Assembly (NCBI GenBank): GCA_963797005.1
Contig: CAWCOF010000011.1
Coordinates: 62,001-126,000, forward strand
Reading direction: 5' to 3'
DNA from: AWTP1-13 sp963797005
Lineage (GTDB): Bacteria; Pseudomonadota; Alphaproteobacteria; Rhizobiales; Hyphomicrobiaceae
Length of the DNA stretch: 64,000 bases
Shown: positions 49,353 through 58,032 of the stretch, one piece after another
Position numbering within the stretch: the stretch's first letter is position 1
How the letters are laid out: each line of letters starts with the position of its first letter
Program-made: the position numbers and the translations under genes
The notes under the pieces: model-generated
Told to the model about the DNA's origin: nothing
Databases searched by the model: none
What the model saw: the letters and a program-made list of their open reading frames with translations, nothing else

Positions 49353-49380
49353 GGGGGCGGGGCCTGTTCGCCCCGCCCCC
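49353..49380. terminator. GC-rich hairpin between symporter and YggT genes
   Basis: GGGGGCGGGGC and GCCCCGCCCCC form a perfect 11-bp stem with a 6-base loop. It lies after the symporter stop in the minus direction. There is no T run, so termination would be weak or Rho-assisted. Confidence 0.6.
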
Positions 49381-49408
49381 GGCATTGTAGTGCTCTGGAC
49401 CCTGGACG

Positions 49409-51235
49409 TCAGTGCGTCTGGGCGAGGATGGTCGAGCCTGTCGGCACGCGCACCTCATCGACCATGCGTTGCGTCTCCTCGTCCGGCGCCGGCGTCATCA
49501 AGGTCACCACCACCATGGCAACCAGGCTGACGGCCATGCCGACGATGCCGAAGCGCAGGTGGTCGATACCCCACAGCGGCGCGCCGCCCATGCCGAAGAC
49601 ATAGTAGAGGTACGCCGATCCCGCTGAGAAGCCGCAGATCATGCCGGCGAGCGCACCTGCCCTGTTGGCTCGCTTCCACCACACCCCGAACACGAGGGGG
49701 AAGAAGAGGCCGGAGCAGGCGAAGCAGAACGCCCACGCCACCGCGCCCAGGATACCCGTCAACCGCAGCGAGGCCACGCCGGCACCCGCTGCACCTATGA
49801 CGATCAGCAGAACGCGCGCCACGATCAGGCGGACTCTGGTGTCCGCCCTCGGATCGATGATCTTGTAGTAGAGATCGTGGCTGAGCGCGTTGGCGATGGC
49901 CAGCAGCAAGCCATCGGCCGTCGACATGGCGGCCGCCATGCCGCCTGCTGCGACAAGGCCGGAAATGACATACGGCAGGCCCGCGATCTCAGGCGTTGCC
50001 AGCACCACGATGTCTGGCCGCATGAAGAACTCGTTGACCTGCAGAATGCCGTCCTTGTTGGTGTCGTCGATGGCGAGATAGCCCACCGCGTGCCAGTTCT
50101 GGACCCAAGGCAGTGCCTGCACATGGGCGATGCTCTTGCCGATGACGCTCGTGGCGAGCGAGGGGTCGAGCAGCTGCAGCTTGGTGAGCGTGGCAAGTGC
50201 CGGTGCCGTGAAGTAAAGCAGGAAGATGAAGAGCAGCGACCAGGCCACCGACCGTCGCGCAGCGCGCACCGAGGGTGTCGTGAAGTAGCGCATCAGAATG
50301 TGAGGCAAGGAAGCCGTACCGCACATCATGCACATGGCGAGCGCCACGAACCTCCAGCCGGCCATGGCGCCGCCAGGAGCGTCGTGATGGTTCACCAGCG
50401 CGGCCACGCCCGGATGGGCTCCGACCGGTTTCAAGACGCCGACGCCCAGCTGCTGCTCCAGCACCGCGATCTTGTGGACTGCCGCGCCGTAGTTGAAGTG
50501 AGGAATGATGCCGAACCCTTGCTTGTTCGACATCCAGATCACGGGCACCAGGTAGGCGATGATGAGCACGATGTACTGGGCTACCTGGGTCCAGGTCACC
50601 GCGCGCATGCCGCCGAGCATCGAGCACAGCAGGATGCCGAGCAGGCCGAACCAGATGCCGTATTCGAACGGAAGACCGAGCGCGCGCGAGGCGATCGTTC
50701 CGGTCGCGTTGATCTGTGCGGTCACGTACGTGAACGAGGCCACGACCAGCACGATCACCGCGATGAAGCGCGCGAAGTTGCCGCCATAGCGCGTGCCGAT
50801 GAAGTCGGGCACGGTATAGCAGCCGAACTTGCGCAGGTAGGGCGCCATCAGCGACGAGACCAGCACGTACCCGCCGGTCCACCCGACCACGAAGGCCAGA
50901 TAGGGGTGGCCGCCGAAGTAGATGCCGCCCGCCATCGCCACGAACGAAGCGCCCGACATCCAGTCGGCCGCCGTCGCCATGCCGTTGAAGAGAGCCGGCA
51001 CTTCCCGGCCCGCCACGTAGTAGGCGTCGACCTGCATGGTGCGCGAAAGCCAGCCGATCGCGGCATAGATGAAGATCGTGAAGCCGACGAAACTCAGGCC
51101 GATGGCCTTCGCCGACATACCCATTTTCTCGCCGAGCGCCATCAGCAAGATGAAGACGATGAAGCCGCCGGTGTAGAGACCGTAGACTCGCGGCAGGTCG
51201 TCTACGAAGCGCTTTCCTTGTGTTGCTTGTGCCAT
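49409..51235 (-). CDS. sodium:solute symporter, ActP/VC_2705 subfamily
   Basis: 608 residues, about 13 helices. SSS family blocks: DAYYVAGREVPALFNGMATA (Na+ site region), WMSGASFVAMAGGIYFGG, GMRAVTWTQVAQYIVLI and a long periplasmic loop with HHDAPGG. With the DUF4212 gene it forms the known two-component acetate/monocarboxylate-type symporter pair. Substrate is inferred as acetate or another short acid. Confidence 0.93.
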   Translation of the reverse strand: MAQATQGKRFVDDLPRVYGLYTGGFIVFILLMALGEKMGMSAKAIGLSFVGFTIFIYAAIGWLSRTMQVDAYYVAGREVPALFNGMATAADWMSGASFVAMAGGIYFGGHPYLAFVVGWTGGYVLVSSLMAPYLRKFGCYTVPDFIGTRYGGNFARFIAVIVLVVASFTYVTAQINATGTIASRALGLPFEYGIWFGLLGILLCSMLGGMRAVTWTQVAQYIVLIIAYLVPVIWMSNKQGFGIIPHFNYGAAVHKIAVLEQQLGVGVLKPVGAHPGVAALVNHHDAPGGAMAGWRFVALAMCMMCGTASLPHILMRYFTTPSVRAARRSVAWSLLFIFLLYFTAPALATLTKLQLLDPSLATSVIGKSIAHVQALPWVQNWHAVGYLAIDDTNKDGILQVNEFFMRPDIVVLATPEIAGLPYVISGLVAAGGMAAAMSTADGLLLAIANALSHDLYYKIIDPRADTRVRLIVARVLLIVIGAAGAGVASLRLTGILGAVAWAFCFACSGLFFPLVFGVWWKRANRAGALAGMICGFSAGSAYLYYVFGMGGAPLWGIDHLRFGIVGMAVSLVAMVVVTLMTPAPDEETQRMVDEVRVPTGSTILAQTH

Positions 51236-51248
51236 TGCCCCAGCCTCC

Positions 51249-51530
51249 CTAGCCCGTTATCTCGGTTTCGCCGGACTCGCGTGCATACGAGTTGTCGATC
51301 GCGTCTTGGATCCAGTTCTGGACGAAGATCGTGACGACGAACACGATGAGCGACCCCTGCGCGGCCAGGTAGAAGCCGAGCGGGAATCCGAGGAACACGT
51401 ACTTGTTCAGGTCGGCGGCGACAAAGTGCACGCCGAACGAGAATACCGCCCAGATGATGAGCACGATCACGGTCAGCGAAAAGGTCTTCGACCAGTGGCG
51501 CCGACGTGCTTCCTCGATGTTGGTTGCCAT
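51249..51530 (-). CDS. DUF4212 small subunit of the symporter
   Basis: 93 residues from ATG 51530. RRRHWSKTFSLTVIVLIIWA and GFPLGFYLAAQGSLIVFV are the two DUF4212 membrane helices. Its stop is 13 bases before the symporter, so the two are co-transcribed. Confidence 0.93.
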   Translation of the reverse strand: MATNIEEARRRHWSKTFSLTVIVLIIWAVFSFGVHFVAADLNKYVFLGFPLGFYLAAQGSLIVFVVTIFVQNWIQDAIDNSYARESGETEITG

Positions 51531-51881
51531 CAGTTGTCCTCCCACCAAAGCATTTTCGCGCTGCCCCATGGTCTCAGCGCAGGCAACGTCTCTCGGCTGA
51601 CGCGAGGTACCTAGTTGCCCACTTATGAGGCTACAGGAGGACTTCGCGGCAGGGATATTGGTACAAAGTTGTAGAAGAAGCCGCTTGGCGGCAGACTGCA
51701 AATTCGGTGGCCGCGGCGACCTTGCCGCGAAACGCGGCGGGATCGATTGCTTTGTCGTCGGTTTTGTAGAATCGTTCTCGGGCGAATGGCCCAACACGCT
51801 CCGTCTGACGACCAAGCTGGCGCAAGCACCAGCCAAGTTGTTGATTTCTAATCGCCGCTCGGGAGACGTCCCCTGCCCACG
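51531..51881. other. divergent gap upstream of the symporter pair
   Basis: No gene seen. It must contain promoters for the symporter pair (left) and the conserved hypothetical gene (right); no specific motif identified. 51640-51700 is AT-richer. Confidence 0.4.
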
Positions 51882-52526
51882 ATGCTCTCGCGCGCCATCT
51901 CGATCCTGCGTGACCACGTCGCACAGACCATCAAGGTCCGCCTCGACCGCGGGCCGATCGGCACCCTGGAACGGCTGGTCGAGTTCAACCGCATGCGGGC
52001 CGCCTACGTGGCGCAGACCTCGCTCTACGGCTACCTGAAGACGCGGATGGGCACGCGCTACGTGGAGCTGTTCCAGGACGACGCCTACGTCGCCTCGATC
52101 AACAAGGCGAAGTGGCCGATCTTTGCCTCATGCCTGGCCGATCTCACCGTCTTCTCGTGCGCGCTCGTCCATCGCGGCGGTGATCTCGAGCCCGCGGCGA
52201 CGGCGGATCTCGCCATCCATTGCTTTCGCCAGGCCGTGGACCAGGCTTTCGAGAAAGACGTCCGCGAGGATATTGGCACGCCCGCCATCGAGGCGTTCCA
52301 GGCCCGGGCCCGCTTGACCGACTGGCCGGACGCGGCCGAGAGCGAGAACGCGTTCGGGCGCAGCCCGGCGGACCTCATCGCCCGCGCCCCGATCATCGAC
52401 GAGTTCAAGGGGCTCAACTCCGAAATCGTCATAAACTCCATGCGGTTCCGCTGGCGGGACGTGCGCCAGCAGCTGCGCCGGCGCCTGGACGGCGCAAGCA
52501 TCGCCAAGGAATGGCGCGACCCGTGA
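51882..52526 (+). CDS. conserved alphaproteobacterial protein of unknown function
   Basis: 214 residues, soluble. The stretches GTLERLVEFNRMRAAYVAQT and SLYGYLKTRMGTRYVELFQD are strongly patterned, and the C-terminus SEIVINSMRFRWRDVRQQLR is basic. The protein is typical of Hyphomicrobiales and often lies near a tRNA gene, but I know no function. ATG chosen because the conserved part begins there. Confidence 0.8.
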   Translation: MLSRAISILRDHVAQTIKVRLDRGPIGTLERLVEFNRMRAAYVAQTSLYGYLKTRMGTRYVELFQDDAYVASINKAKWPIFASCLADLTVFSCALVHRGGDLEPAATADLAIHCFRQAVDQAFEKDVREDIGTPAIEAFQARARLTDWPDAAESENAFGRSPADLIARAPIIDEFKGLNSEIVINSMRFRWRDVRQQLRRRLDGASIAKEWRDP

Positions 52527-52646
52527 CCCCACAGGTTGACGGGGCCGGGCGGAGCATGGTTTATCCCGCCCCGAGCTGGCCGCCTTCCGATCCGCCCAAA
52601 TCTCCGGCAAATCGCCGGGAAGCCCGGCGACTGGAAGGCCCGCTGT

Positions 52647-52721
52647 TCCGCGGTAGCTCAGCGGTAGAGCAGCCGGCTGTTAACCGGCTGGTCGCAGGTT
52701 CGAATCCTGCCCGCGGAGCCA
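52647..52721 (+). tRNA. tRNA-Asn (GTT), CCA encoded
   Basis: 75 bases: acceptor TCCGCGG/CCGCGGA, D-arm GCTC-AGCGGTA-GAGC, anticodon loop CTGTTAA with GTT at 52679-52681, T-arm GCAGG-TTCGAAT-CCTGC, discriminator G then CCA. A T run follows at once. Confidence 0.96.
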
Positions 52722-52762
52722 ATTTTTTCAACCTCGTCCGGTTGCAGCCGTCGGAGGTTCCC

Positions 52763-53824
52763 GTGCCCGCAAAGCCCGCCTCTGATCCGGAATCACCCTA
52801 CTACCTTCCCGTCCGCCAGGCCTGGCTCGACCAGCGCCGCGAGCCGATCCTGGAGCCTGATCTCCCCATCATCGACCCGCACCACCACCTGTGGGACCGG
52901 CCGGGCTGGCGCTATCTGCTCGACGAACTGCTCGCCGACGTCGGCACGGGCCACAACGTTCTCGCCACCGTCTACGTGCAGGCCCGCGCCATGCACCGCG
53001 CCGCGGGCCCGCCCGAGATGCGGCCCGTCGGCGAGACCGAGTTCGTCAACGGCATCGCCGCCATGAGCGCCAGCGGCATCTACGGGCCGAGCCGGGCCTG
53101 CGCCGGCATCGTCGGCCACGCGGACCTGACGCTTGGCGCCGCCGTCGAGCCCGTGCTCGAGGCCCACCTCCGCGCCGGCGGCGGCCGCTTCCGCGGCATC
53201 CGCCACACCAGCGCCTGGGATGCCGATCCCGCCATCCGCAATCCCGCCCACAAAACCGTCCCCGGCCTCCTCGGCGACAAACGCTTCCGCGAGGGCTTTA
53301 AGGTGCTTGCGCGCATGGGGCTCACCTTCGACGCCTGGCTCTATCACCCGCAGATCGGCGAGCTGACCGATCTCGCCAGCGCCTTTCCCGAAGCGCGCAT
53401 CGTCATGGATCACGTCGGCGGCCCGATCGGCATCGGCGCCTACGCCGGCAAGCACCAGGAGATCCTTCCCGGCTGGAAGACGTCGATCAAGGCGCTCGCC
53501 GCGTGCCCCAACGTCCACGTCAAGCTCGGTGGCCTCGGCATGCGCATGGGCGGCTTCACGTTCCACGAGCCGGCCGACCCGCCGTCCTCCGAGACGCTTG
53601 CCGAAACCTGGCGGCCCTATATCGAGACCTGCATCGAGGCCTTCGGCGCGTCGCGATGCATGTTCGAAAGCAACTTCCCCGTCGACAAGGGCTCCTACAG
53701 TTATCCCGTGTTCTGGAACGCCTGCAAGCTCCTGGCGAAAGGCGCCAGCGCGGCCGAGAAAGCCGACCTCTTCGCCGGCACGGCCAGGCGCTTCTACCGC
53801 CTCGACGTGGCGCTGCCCGCCTGA
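52763..53824 (+). CDS. amidohydrolase family protein (TIM barrel)
   Basis: 353 residues from GTG 52763 with GGAGG six bases upstream. Metal ligands: IIDPHHHLWD (HxH), VMDHVGGPIG (His) and the last-strand FESNFPVDKGSY (Asp). This is the amidohydrolase-2 branch containing lactone hydrolases and decarboxylases such as 2-pyrone-4,6-dicarboxylate lactonase. Substrate not evident. Confidence 0.9.
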   Translation: MPAKPASDPESPYYLPVRQAWLDQRREPILEPDLPIIDPHHHLWDRPGWRYLLDELLADVGTGHNVLATVYVQARAMHRAAGPPEMRPVGETEFVNGIAAMSASGIYGPSRACAGIVGHADLTLGAAVEPVLEAHLRAGGGRFRGIRHTSAWDADPAIRNPAHKTVPGLLGDKRFREGFKVLARMGLTFDAWLYHPQIGELTDLASAFPEARIVMDHVGGPIGIGAYAGKHQEILPGWKTSIKALAACPNVHVKLGGLGMRMGGFTFHEPADPPSSETLAETWRPYIETCIEAFGASRCMFESNFPVDKGSYSYPVFWNACKLLAKGASAAEKADLFAGTARRFYRLDVALPA

Positions 53825-53830
53825 CGCAGA

Positions 53831-55363
53831 TCACCTCGCCGCCGCCGCCGTGCGCATCTTCGGCAGCCGCGCCATCAGGATGACCGGCAGGAACGCAGCC
53901 GCAGCGAGCGTATAAAGCCACCACGCATTGGTATAGCCGATCAAGGTCGCCTGGCGCGTGATCTCCTTGGAAAGCTTGGCGAGGCCGGCAGCGGACTCCA
54001 CGCTCCAGCTGCCCATCGCCCACGGCATATCCAGCACGCGGTTGTAGGGCGAGGCGAACTCCACCATGCGCGCGTAGTTGGCCGACGACGTGCGCACGAT
54101 CTCGGCCACGGCAACGGAGATGAACAGGCTCGAGCCGAAGTTGCGCAGCAGATGGAACACCGACATCGCCTCGGCGCGATACTCGGGCTTGAGCGTCCAG
54201 AACGTGATCACCGTCAGCGGCACCCACGACACGCCGATCGAGATGCCCTGCAGCACGTTGCACAGCATCAGCGTCGACAGGCCGACATTGAGATCCATGC
54301 TCATCAGCCAGAGCCCGGTCGCCACCTGCACCAGCGCGCCGATCGAAAGGCTCAGGCGCGGGTCGAGACGGGCCATGGGCATGGCCAGCAGGAAGCCGAT
54401 GGCCGAGCCGACGCCGCGCGTGCCGATGATCTCGCCGATGGCCGACTCGGGGTAGCCCGCGTGCTGCTGCAGAAGCGGCGGCAGCAGCACGATCACGGCG
54501 AAGTTGAGCATGCCGAACAGCGTGACGAGGATGAGGCCCAGCGAATAGTTGCGGTCGGTCAGCAGGCTCAGGCGCACGAACGGCCGCTCGGTGGTCAGGC
54601 TGTGCACGCAGAAGACGTACATCATGAGGATGCCGATGAACGTCGCCAGGACGATCTCGGTGCTGTCGAACCAGTCGAGCCGCTGGCCGCGGGAGAACAC
54701 GAGCTGGCCGGCCGCGATCCCCACCGACAGGCTGATGAAGCCCAGCCAGTCGAGGCGGCTCTCCGCCTTGCGCTCCGTCCGCGGCAGGGAGATCCACGAG
54801 AGGATCACCGAGCCGATGGCGACCGGCACGATCATCCAAAAGCCCCAGCGCCAGCCGAAGCTCTCGGCGATCTCGCCGGCAAACATCGGCCCCAGCGACG
54901 GCCCGATCATGTTGGACATGCCGAAGATCGACATCACCGCGGCTTGCTGGGAGCGGGGCGAGCTGTCCAGCAGGATGGTCTGTCCGAGCGGCACCAGCGG
55001 GGCGCCGGCCGCCCCCTGCACGATGCGCCAGAAGATGAGCTCATCCAGCGAGTTGGAGGCGCCGCACATGAACGTGGCGATGGCAAACACCAGCGCCGCC
55101 CAGATCATGGTGGCGCGCGGGCCCAGCCGGCTGGCGAGCCAACCCGTCGCGGGCGTCGCCACCGCGGTGGCGACGATGTTGAAGGTCATCACCCACGACA
55201 CCTCGTCCTGGGTCGCCGACAAGGCGCCCTGCAGCTGCGGCAGGAGGGCCGAGGAGATCAGCACCGAGCCCGCGTAGATCGTCGTCGACAGCACGATCGT
55301 CAGGATGATCAGGGCGCGCTGCGTCAGCGTCAGCTTGTAGACGGCGTCGTCGCTCATGCTCAC
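53831..55363 (-). CDS. DHA2-family MFS efflux transporter (EmrB-like)
   Basis: 510 residues with 14 predicted helices; GTG 55363 or ATG 55357. Motifs LPQLQGALSATQDEVSWVMT, FNIVATAVATPATGWLASRLG (motif A region) and FRIVQGAAGAPLVPLGQT-type motif C (WRIVQGAAGAPLVPLGQ). With the HlyD-type protein encoded divergently it should form an EmrAB-like tripartite drug pump, using TolC as outlet. Confidence 0.93.
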   Translation of the reverse strand: MSMSDDAVYKLTLTQRALIILTIVLSTTIYAGSVLISSALLPQLQGALSATQDEVSWVMTFNIVATAVATPATGWLASRLGPRATMIWAALVFAIATFMCGASNSLDELIFWRIVQGAAGAPLVPLGQTILLDSSPRSQQAAVMSIFGMSNMIGPSLGPMFAGEIAESFGWRWGFWMIVPVAIGSVILSWISLPRTERKAESRLDWLGFISLSVGIAAGQLVFSRGQRLDWFDSTEIVLATFIGILMMYVFCVHSLTTERPFVRLSLLTDRNYSLGLILVTLFGMLNFAVIVLLPPLLQQHAGYPESAIGEIIGTRGVGSAIGFLLAMPMARLDPRLSLSIGALVQVATGLWLMSMDLNVGLSTLMLCNVLQGISIGVSWVPLTVITFWTLKPEYRAEAMSVFHLLRNFGSSLFISVAVAEIVRTSSANYARMVEFASPYNRVLDMPWAMGSWSVESAAGLAKLSKEITRQATLIGYTNAWWLYTLAAAAFLPVILMARLPKMRTAAAAR

Positions 55364-55377
55364 GAAAACTCGGGCCC

Positions 55378-55445
55378 TGATCTTGGCCCGGTGATCTTGG
55401 CCCCGTATTCCTGGCCCCGTATTCCTGGCCGTTATTCTTGACCCA
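55378..55445. repeat. five tandem 13-14 bp repeats in the MFS leader
   Basis: Units TGATCTTGGCCCGG, TGATCTTGGCCCCG, TATTCCTGGCCCCG, TATTCCTGGCCGT and TATTCTTGACCCA follow one another immediately upstream of the transporter start. Such a tract could change copy number by slippage or bind a regulator repeatedly. Confidence 0.8.
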
Positions 55446-55457
55446 TTTTTCCCGGCC

Positions 55458-55495
55458 TTGACAACCGTGGTCGTGGCTATAGTAACCTAGGTTAC
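55458..55495 (+). promoter_or_regulatory. promoter with MarR-type operator
   Basis: TTGACA at 55458 and TATAGT at 55478 have short spacing (14 bases). The perfect 14-base palindrome GTAACCTAGGTTAC (55482-55495) overlaps the -10 and lies 30 bases before the marR start, as expected for autorepression. TTACC/GGTAA arms are typical of MarR sites. Confidence 0.7.
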
Positions 55496-55525
55496 CAATT
55501 GGCGCCAAGAGGGTCGGACAACCCG

Positions 55526-56026
55526 ATGACCCCCGACGACGAGAACTACATCGGCTACACGATCACAGACGTCGGCCGGCTCCTGCGCACCGTGTTCGAG
55601 CGGCGCGTGCGCGCCGTCGGCCTGACGCGGGCGCAATGGCTGGTGATCGCCCGGGTCCACCGCCGTCCCGGCCTGAGCCAGTCCGAGGTGGCCGACCTGC
55701 TCGAGATCGAGAAGGCCTCGGCCGGCCGGCTGATCGACCGCATGGAGGCCAAGGGCTGGCTCAAGCGCCACGCCGACGCCAGCGACCGCCGCGTCAACCG
55801 CCTGCATCTCACCCCGCAGGCCAAGCGGCTCCACGCCGCCATCTGGCCGATCGCGGAGGCGACCGTCGATGATGCGCTGGGCGACCTCTCGGCCAGGGAA
55901 CGGCGCGCGCTCTCCGGGCTGATGACACGCGTCAAGGCAAAGCTGCAGGCGCTCGCCGAGCACGATCGCGGCGCTGTCGCGCGCAAGGTCGAGCAGGCGC
56001 GCAAGGTGGAGGTGCGGGCACTGTGA
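55526..56026 (+). CDS. MarR-family transcriptional regulator
   Basis: 166 residues from ATG 55526. Winged helix with LSQSEVADLLEIEKASAGRLID and the wing RHADASDRRVNRLHLTPQ (conserved DxR). Probably represses the divergent efflux genes and its own operon until ligand binding. Stop overlaps the HlyD gene by four bases (GTGA). Confidence 0.93.
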   Translation: MTPDDENYIGYTITDVGRLLRTVFERRVRAVGLTRAQWLVIARVHRRPGLSQSEVADLLEIEKASAGRLIDRMEAKGWLKRHADASDRRVNRLHLTPQAKRLHAAIWPIAEATVDDALGDLSARERRALSGLMTRVKAKLQALAEHDRGAVARKVEQARKVEVRAL

Positions 56027-57096
56027 GCGCTGGCGTCATAAGCCGCCGCTGGTTGCGGGCGTTCCTGCTGATCGCCGTGCCGTGCGCGGCCGTGGCCCTG
56101 GCCCTGCTCTATTGGCTGTGGGGCGGGCGCTACATCACCACCGAGAACGCCTACGTCAAGGCCGACATCGCCCAGATCTCCTCCGAGGTGGCCGGCCGCG
56201 TGCTCGAGGTCCATATCCAGGATCACGCCAACGTCAAAGCCGGCGAGGTACTCGTCACCCTCGACTCGGAGCCTTTCCGCGTAGCGCTCGCCAAGGCCGA
56301 CGCCGAGCTCGATTCCAGCCGGGGCCAGGTGCGCACCCTGATCGCCTCCTGGTACGAGGCGAAAAGCGAGCTGATCGAGGCGCAGAGCAAGGTCTCCTAC
56401 TGGAACGCGCAGGTTGCGCGCCAGAAGGCGCTCGCCGACCGGGGCATCGTCGCCTCGAGCAAGCTCGAGGAGTTCCAGAACAACGCCACGGCGGCCGCTG
56501 ATCACGCGCACGTCATGCAGCGCAAGGTCGAGCGCATGGCAGCAGCACTCGGCGGCATGCCGGAGCGCCCGGTCGACCAGCATCCCATGGTGCGCCAGAA
56601 GCAGGCCGAGCGCGAGAGCGCCGCCCTCGATCTGGCGCGCACCGTCATCCGCGCTCCGCTCGCCGGCACCGCCGTCAACGTACGGCTGCAGAAGGGCGAG
56701 CAGATCAAGGCCGCAACCGTCCTGTTTGCGCTGGTCGCGCACACGCGCCCCTGGGTCGAGGCCAACTTCAAGGAGACCGAGCTCACGCACGTGCACCGCG
56801 GGCTCGCCGCCACCATCGTGCTCGACATCTATCCCGATGTGACGTGGCAGGCCGAGGTCGAGAGCATCAGCCCGGCGACCGGCGCGGAGTTCGCGCTGCT
56901 GCCGCCGCAGAACGCGTCGGGCAACTGGGTCAAGGTGGTGCAGCGGCTGCCCGTTCGCGTGCGCCTGCTGCCCCAGCCCGGCGAGCCGCCGCTCAGGGCC
57001 GGCATGACGGCGACGGTGCGCGTCGACACGGGCCGCGAGCGCAATCTGGCACAGCTCTTCGGCGGCTGGACGGCGCTGGCCACCGCCCAGAAGTGA
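56023..57096 (+). CDS. HlyD-family membrane fusion protein (EmrA-like)
   Basis: 357 residues. N-terminal transmembrane helix (FLLIAVPCAAVALALLYWLW), barrel/lipoyl halves with YVKADIAQISSEVAGRVLEV and IRAPLAGTAVNVRLQKGEQI, and a central coiled coil of about 100 residues. Adaptor between the MFS pump and TolC. GTG start coupled to marR. Confidence 0.93.
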   Translation: MSAGVISRRWLRAFLLIAVPCAAVALALLYWLWGGRYITTENAYVKADIAQISSEVAGRVLEVHIQDHANVKAGEVLVTLDSEPFRVALAKADAELDSSRGQVRTLIASWYEAKSELIEAQSKVSYWNAQVARQKALADRGIVASSKLEEFQNNATAAADHAHVMQRKVERMAAALGGMPERPVDQHPMVRQKQAERESAALDLARTVIRAPLAGTAVNVRLQKGEQIKAATVLFALVAHTRPWVEANFKETELTHVHRGLAATIVLDIYPDVTWQAEVESISPATGAEFALLPPQNASGNWVKVVQRLPVRVRLLPQPGEPPLRAGMTATVRVDTGRERNLAQLFGGWTALATAQK

Positions 57097-57831
57097 GCCG
57101 ACTTTTCGTTTGCGATCGATCACTACGCGACAGCCGAGGGGTCAGACCCCTTTCCCCAACACGTTTTTCCCCGCAGCGGCGTTCCCGCTCGAGGCTCTGG
57201 TCAATCGAGGGGCTGCGGGGCGATGGGCACCGCGTCCTATTTTGTTTACAGGCGGCGCCATTCACCGCCCCGCGCAGGATTTATGGCCTGGTCGTCGCTT
57301 TTAACCTCACTCGGGGACCGGGAATCCCACCCGGCGGCGACGCTGAGCCCCGTTGCCGAGGGTTTGCGTGACCCCGGCCCGGCACTGCCCTTCGCCCTCC
57401 CGTTACAGACGCCTCTAGAACGCGACCCCTTGGTGGAGCGAAGTGAGCGCAGCATACATACGCCAAACCCACCGAGGATAAGTCCGCCTACGGTTAATTC
57501 CTGTCATCCCGGAATTTGCGCCAGCAAATATCCGGGACCCGGGGAAGCAAAGGAACACGCGCAGTTCGTGGCCCTGGGTCCCGGATATTTCGCTCACGCG
57601 AAATTCCGGGATGACAGCGTCGCGCAGACGTCACCCCGTGCAGGCGCCGCGCCAACGGCGCGGTAGCCGGTGGCACGGGGCCCAGACACGCGTACGCTTG
57701 CACTCTCCATCCGCGGCGCGGTGTCCGCGCTGCCCGACCGGCGTGCCGCTCGACCCCCGCGTCCCGTATTGTTCGATCGCCCGTCGCCCGCTAGGGTCGG
57801 CGCTGCCTGCTGCAACAGCGGAGGACCCATC
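57097..57831. other. 735-bp intergenic region rich in palindromes
   Basis: No gene supported on either strand. AGGGGTC-A-GACCCCT at 57137-57151 is a perfect short palindrome. A dispersed repeat copy lies at 57501-57617. The last 30 bases hold the ribosome binding site GAGGACC for the next gene. Confidence 0.5.
57501..57617. repeat. palindromic dispersed repeat with perfect 17-bp ends
   Basis: Ends CTGTCATCCCGGAATTT and AAATTCCGGGATGACAG are exact inverses. Inside are TATCCGGGACCCGG and CTGGGTCCCGGATA arms, giving two nested hairpins. Best-preserved copy of the family also at 10121, 16644 and 59505. Confidence 0.85.
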
Positions 57832-58032
57832 ATGGCCGACCCCAAAGCACCGACTGCCCCTGCGCCCGTGGATGAAATGGCTGCCTACCTCGTCATGCCG
57901 CCCGAGCGGCGCGCCGCCGCCAAGGCGCACGCGGCGTTGCTCTCCAAGACCGCGGGCAAGGTCGCCATCGAGCTGCCGATCTCGGCCGACGTCGACGATT
58001 TCCGCCGCGTTCTCGTTGCGGGGGCAAAGTGA
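57832..58032 (+). CDS. small GatC/AtzG-like amidase partner
   Basis: 66 residues: DEMAAYLVMPPERRAAAKAH then helical ALLSKTAGKVAIELP and DVDDFRRVLVAG. This has the size and helical pattern of DUF4089/AtzG proteins that pair with amidases as GatC-like belts, although similarity is weak. It overlaps the amidase start directly, which supports the pairing. Confidence 0.6.
   Translation: MADPKAPTAPAPVDEMAAYLVMPPERRAAAKAHAALLSKTAGKVAIELPISADVDDFRRVLVAGAK

Noticed and set aside
49353..49380. Rho-independent terminator with certainty
   Set aside because: Strong stem but no T tract in either direction.
53831..57096. A new defence or secretion system around the MarR gene
   Set aside because: All parts match a standard EmrAB-type efflux unit with a MarR regulator.
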